Below are positions 61,117-64,000 of a DNA stretch of 64,000 bases, in pieces. The position numbers and the translations under genes were made by a program. Position 1 is the stretch's first letter. Every line of letters begins with the position of its first letter. The notes below the pieces were generated by a model. It saw only the letters and a list, made by a program, of their open reading frames with translations. It was not told the origin of the DNA and made no database searches. Origin of the DNA: Alicyclobacillus fastidiosus (GTDB taxonomy: Bacteria > Bacillota > Bacilli > Alicyclobacillales > Alicyclobacillaceae); the NCBI RefSeq assembly GCF_026651875.1, contig NZ_CP104067.1:2170001-2234000 (forward strand), written 5' to 3'.

Positions 61117-62190
61117 ATGCTTATTATCGCATGGGTTATTGCCTTGTTCTTCGCGGCCAACATCGGAGCGAGTGGTACAGCGGCCTCCATGGGCGCCGCC
61201 TACGGCGCGGGCGCCATTAGACGAAAGTGGATGGCCCTTGTGTTGGTGGCTGCTGCGGCGTTTTTGGGGGCCGTCATCGGTGGCGGCTCGGTAGTGAAGA
61301 CCATCAGCGGGGGGATTGTCCCGTCCCACGACATCACGGTGGAAATCACGGTGTTGATCCTCGCCTCTGCTTGTTTAACCCTATTTATTTCCAACCTGAT
61401 TGGCGTTCCGCTGTCGACTAGCGAGGTGACGGTCGGTGCAGTGGTGGGCGTTGGGCTTGCGATTGGGCACGTGTACGGGTCGAAACTGATGTTTATTGTG
61501 TCTGTGTGGCTGATTATGCCGTTCGTCGCGATGGGTATCGCGTATCTGCTCGGAAAATTGATTCGCGTGCTCGAGCCCAAACTCTCGAACCTGTCCGCCG
61601 CCGCGAGGTACACCACTCTTTCCCTGACGGGGTTGCTCGTGCTCTCTGGGTGTTATGAGGCGTTTTCGGCCGGGATGAACAACGTCGCCAACGCGATTGG
61701 CCCGCTGGTCGCGGCGAACGTGATCAGCGTACACGCAGGGCTCATCTTTGGGGCGCTGTTCGTCTCGATAGGCGCGATGGTTCTCGGCGGGAAAGTGCTT
61801 GACACCAATGCGAAGAAAATCACTCAGTTGTCCGTTTTACAGGGTACGGCGGTCTCCTTGACGAGTGCGACGCTCGTACTCATCGCCTCGCTGTTCGGCC
61901 TCCCTGTACCCCAGACACAAGCCACCACGATGGCGATTTTCGGCGTCGGTCAGTCGAAAGTGGGGCGGGATATCTGGCGTCAAGATGTCGTCAAGCGGAT
62001 TGTGAAGATTTGGATTGCTTCTCCGGTCTCCTCATTATTGCTGTCGTACGTGCTTGTCGAACTGGTGACGAATAGAAACCTGTCCGCGTTGTGGGTTGTG
62101 GCGGCGGTCATCGTGTTTGCTGGACTCTTGTGGATGTTTCGGCGCATGCGGTCGAGGCAAGCGTCTGTCGCACAACGAAAGTCCTTGTAA
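61117..62190 (+). CDS. Pit-family anion permease, CysP-like
   Basis: 357 residues, about 10 helices. The N-terminus ALFFAANIGASGTAASMGAA with GAVIGGGSVVKTISGGIVP and VPLSTSEVTVGAVVGVGLA is closer to the sulfate permease CysP of Bacillus than to PitA phosphate carriers. The second copy of the signature is FSAGMNNVANAIGPLVAA (GxNxVANAxGP). The start is ATG 61117 after GGGAGG; an ATT-rich 12-codon extension is rejected. Sulfate or phosphate by H+ symport; CysP preferred on the NIGASG motif. Confidence 0.85.
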   Translation: MLIIAWVIALFFAANIGASGTAASMGAAYGAGAIRRKWMALVLVAAAAFLGAVIGGGSVVKTISGGIVPSHDITVEITVLILASACLTLFISNLIGVPLSTSEVTVGAVVGVGLAIGHVYGSKLMFIVSVWLIMPFVAMGIAYLLGKLIRVLEPKLSNLSAAARYTTLSLTGLLVLSGCYEAFSAGMNNVANAIGPLVAANVISVHAGLIFGALFVSIGAMVLGGKVLDTNAKKITQLSVLQGTAVSLTSATLVLIASLFGLPVPQTQATTMAIFGVGQSKVGRDIWRQDVVKRIVKIWIASPVSSLLLSYVLVELVTNRNLSALWVVAAVIVFAGLLWMFRRMRSRQASVAQRKSL

Positions 62191-62435
62191 GTGAGTGCAC
62201 CCTACTGTCGCGTTTCGGGCAGTTTCCCTTCCTAAGCGAGTCGGTTCAACGCAGATTTGGACGTTTCGCTGCTTGAGCCGACCCCAAGCACGCCGCTATT
62301 AACCTCCTTCGGAAGTTTCCCCTCGTTGCTACCGTGATTGGATCGAATGTAAATAACTTCCTTATCCCCTCCGGAAACCTGATATACTGTTGTATGTGCG
62401 TCATTTAGTCGACAAGGGACAATTGGAGGGCAGGC
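62191..62435. other. Intergenic region before ABC exporter
   Basis: 245 bases. A -10-like TATACT (62391) lies 45 bases before the ATG; no clear -35. Nothing else recognised. Confidence 0.35.
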
Positions 62436-63347
62436 ATGGCAAACGCTGTAGAACTCAGAAACGTCACGAAGACGATCGGCAACAAACAAATTGTGAAGAA
62501 TCTCACATTAGACATTCCCGAGGGCGAAGTATTTGGCCTACTGGGTCCTAACGGCGCGGGCAAGACGACGACGATTCGAATGATGGTGGGCCTTATCTCG
62601 ATATCGACAGGACAAGTCCTAATCAAGGGGCACGACGTGGCGAAAGACTACAAACGAGCCATTCACGAGGTTGGCTCCATCGTCGAAAACCCGGAGATGT
62701 ACAAGTACCTGACAGGTTATCAGAACCTGGTCCAGTATGCGCGGATGGTCAGTGGTGTGGACCGCCGGCGGATCGACGAGGTGGTCGAGTTCGTCGGTCT
62801 GGAGAAGCGAATTCACGAAAAAGTCAGAAGGTATTCCCTCGGTATGCGTCAGCGGCTTGGGCTCGCGCAGGCCTTGTTACACAAACCCTCCGTGCTCGTC
62901 CTCGACGAACCCACAAATGGACTCGATCCCGCCGGCATTCGCGAACTCCGCGACCACCTTCGCTACTTGGCCAAAGAGGCTGGCGTTTGCGTGGTGGTGT
63001 CCAGTCACCTCTTGTCCGAGATGGAACTGATGTGTGACAAAGTGGCCATCATCCAGAATGGTGAACTCGTGCGCGTGCAAGACGTGGAACAGTGGACGGC
63101 GACTGACGACGCCGATCAGGACGTCGTGCTGGACGTCGGCGATGTCGCAACCGCCCAAGCGGTATTGAAGGAAATGTCTGGAGTCGAGCAGGTGACACTC
63201 CGCGGCTCCAAGCTTCAGTTCAGGACGCGCCGGGCGCTCGTACCGGAGTTAAATCGGCGGCTCGTGAAGCGAGACGTGCCTGTGTATGAAATGAGAGTGG
63301 TGACAAAGTCACTGGAAGATAGATTCCTCGAGATTACGGGAGGCTAA
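62436..63347 (+). CDS. ABC transporter ATP-binding protein (BcrA/CcmA type)
   Basis: 303 residues. Walker A GLLGPNGAGKTTTIRM (~33-48), the PEMYKYLTG stretch at the Q-loop, signature YSLGMRQRLGLA, Walker B VLVLDEPTNGLDPAG, H-loop VVSSHLLSEME. The C-terminal ~80 residues are the regulatory extension of BcrA-type exporters. It pairs with the permease starting 5 bases later. Likely bacitracin/lantibiotic or lipid export; a two-component sensor was not seen in the window. Confidence 0.92.
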   Translation: MANAVELRNVTKTIGNKQIVKNLTLDIPEGEVFGLLGPNGAGKTTTIRMMVGLISISTGQVLIKGHDVAKDYKRAIHEVGSIVENPEMYKYLTGYQNLVQYARMVSGVDRRRIDEVVEFVGLEKRIHEKVRRYSLGMRQRLGLAQALLHKPSVLVLDEPTNGLDPAGIRELRDHLRYLAKEAGVCVVVSSHLLSEMELMCDKVAIIQNGELVRVQDVEQWTATDDADQDVVLDVGDVATAQAVLKEMSGVEQVTLRGSKLQFRTRRALVPELNRRLVKRDVPVYEMRVVTKSLEDRFLEITGG

Positions 63348-63352
63348 GCTAG

Positions 63353-64000
63353 GTGTTTGGACTCATACTCAACGAAAATGCAAAAATCTATCGCCGATCC
63401 CGCACCTGGATCTTCGTGGGCATCGTTCTCTTGACCCTGGTGGCAGCGTGTCTGGTGTCGCACCGCAGCTTCGCGGGAAGTGGGGCACAGGTGTGGAAGT
63501 TGATGGACGATGCAAGTGCTCTGACGATGCTCATTACCATCTTTGCAGCAGTCGTCGCTGGAGATAGTGTGGCTGGTGAATTTTCGTCAGGCACCGTGAA
63601 GCTCTTGCTCACGCGCCCCGTGTCCCGACTGCAAATTCTTTGGTCAAAATACCTCTCTGTGCTGTTGTTCGCATTTGGATTTGTCGCGTTGTTATTTATC
63701 GCCTCGTGGGTCGTCGGTGGGCTGGTATTCGGTTTCGGGGGAGCGTCCGCCAGTTATCAGTATGTGGATGCGCATCAAGCGCTGCAGCAAATCCCCTACG
63801 CTGCAGAAGTCATGCGCAGCTATGGATTTGCGCTCATTCCGCTGCTTATGACACTGACCGTATCGTTCATGATCTCCGCCTTATTCCGCAGCAGTTCACT
63901 GGCGATCGCCGTTTCGATTCTCCTGATGTTTGCCGGTACCCTCGTCGTGGGCGCACTCAGTCGGTATGTGTGGGATAAATACATCCTCTTCGCGAACGAG
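63353..64000 (+). CDS. ABC-2 permease, 3' partial
   Basis: 216 codons open to the window edge. Starts MFGLILNENAKIYRRSRTWI (GTG after GGGAGG), first helix IFVGIVLLTLVAACLVS, then AAVVAGDSVAGEFSSGTVKL with LLTRPVSRLQILWSKYLSV, the typical ABC-2 type segment, and two further helices. Partner of the preceding ATPase. Its end lies outside the window. Confidence 0.9.
   Translation, partial: MFGLILNENAKIYRRSRTWIFVGIVLLTLVAACLVSHRSFAGSGAQVWKLMDDASALTMLITIFAAVVAGDSVAGEFSSGTVKLLLTRPVSRLQILWSKYLSVLLFAFGFVALLFIASWVVGGLVFGFGGASASYQYVDAHQALQQIPYAAEVMRSYGFALIPLLMTLTVSFMISALFRSSSLAIAVSILLMFAGTLVVGALSRYVWDKYILFANE

Noticed and set aside
1..64000. CRISPR arrays, tRNA/rRNA genes, phage attachment sites
   Set aside because: I looked for regularly spaced repeats and conserved RNA gene patterns on both strands and saw none; a tRNAscan or barrnap run would be decisive.

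Overview
The window looks like a chromosomal segment of an endospore-forming member of the Bacilli. The Gram-positive replicative polymerase PolC, HPr kinase, two CsxC-type spore-surface proteins, a YheC/YheD-type protein and A/G-rich Shine-Dalgarno sites with frequent GTG and TTG starts all point there. The gene mix (paralogous sugar porters, DODA dioxygenase, Fsr-type exporter) would suit Alicyclobacillus or a relative, but that genus call is inference. No rRNA, tRNA, CRISPR array or replication origin was recognised. By eye, the first ~22 kb is more AT-rich than the rest.

Region 1 (1-7.8 kb) is a surface-glycan locus: a DegT-type sugar aminotransferase cut by the window edge, a hexapeptide acyltransferase, two glycosyltransferases and a complete dTDP-L-rhamnose operon (rmlA-rmlB-rmlD-rmlC). 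A nested inverted-repeat element (3818-3962) lies between the glycosyltransferases and rmlA. Region 2 (8-17 kb) is a spore-surface island. Two CsxC-like paralogues in the same orientation flank a minus-strand operon of two ATP-grasp proteins and a MurF-like ligase. A hypothetical protein lies on one side and a GT27-like glycosyltransferase on the other. IS3-type and other gene remnants border the island.

Region 3 (17-30 kb) holds a secreted MRJP/Yellow-family protein, a 2H phosphoesterase, a chemoreceptor, a Ser/Thr/Lys-rich lipoprotein, and a redox cluster (HxlR regulator, DODA dioxygenase, azoreductase) with visible promoters and operator-like dyads. A divergent LysR/MFS pair follows. Region 4 (28-43 kb) is rich in decayed transport and regulatory genes: a Bcr/CflA stub, a frameshifted mntH, an arsB remnant, an amino-acid ABC transporter collapsed by internal deletions, and a frameshifted LysR gene. 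These lie among intact genes: a TerC-family protein, a two-subunit fluoride channel under a fluoride riboswitch, an alkyltransferase-like protein, a sugar porter, and a MarR-LrgA-LrgB unit.

Region 5 (43-64 kb) is mostly housekeeping: polC, a glucokinase-hprK pair, purT under a ZTP riboswitch, an SDR reductase, a second sugar porter, several small zinc/cysteine-rich proteins, a TVP38-type membrane protein, an Fsr-type MFS exporter, a DUF1284 protein, a flavin reductase, a CysP/Pit-type anion permease and an ABC exporter that runs off the end.

The strongest leads are the CsxC-flanked ATP-grasp/MurF island, the nested inverted-repeat element, the two riboswitches, and the concentration of deletion-type pseudogenes.
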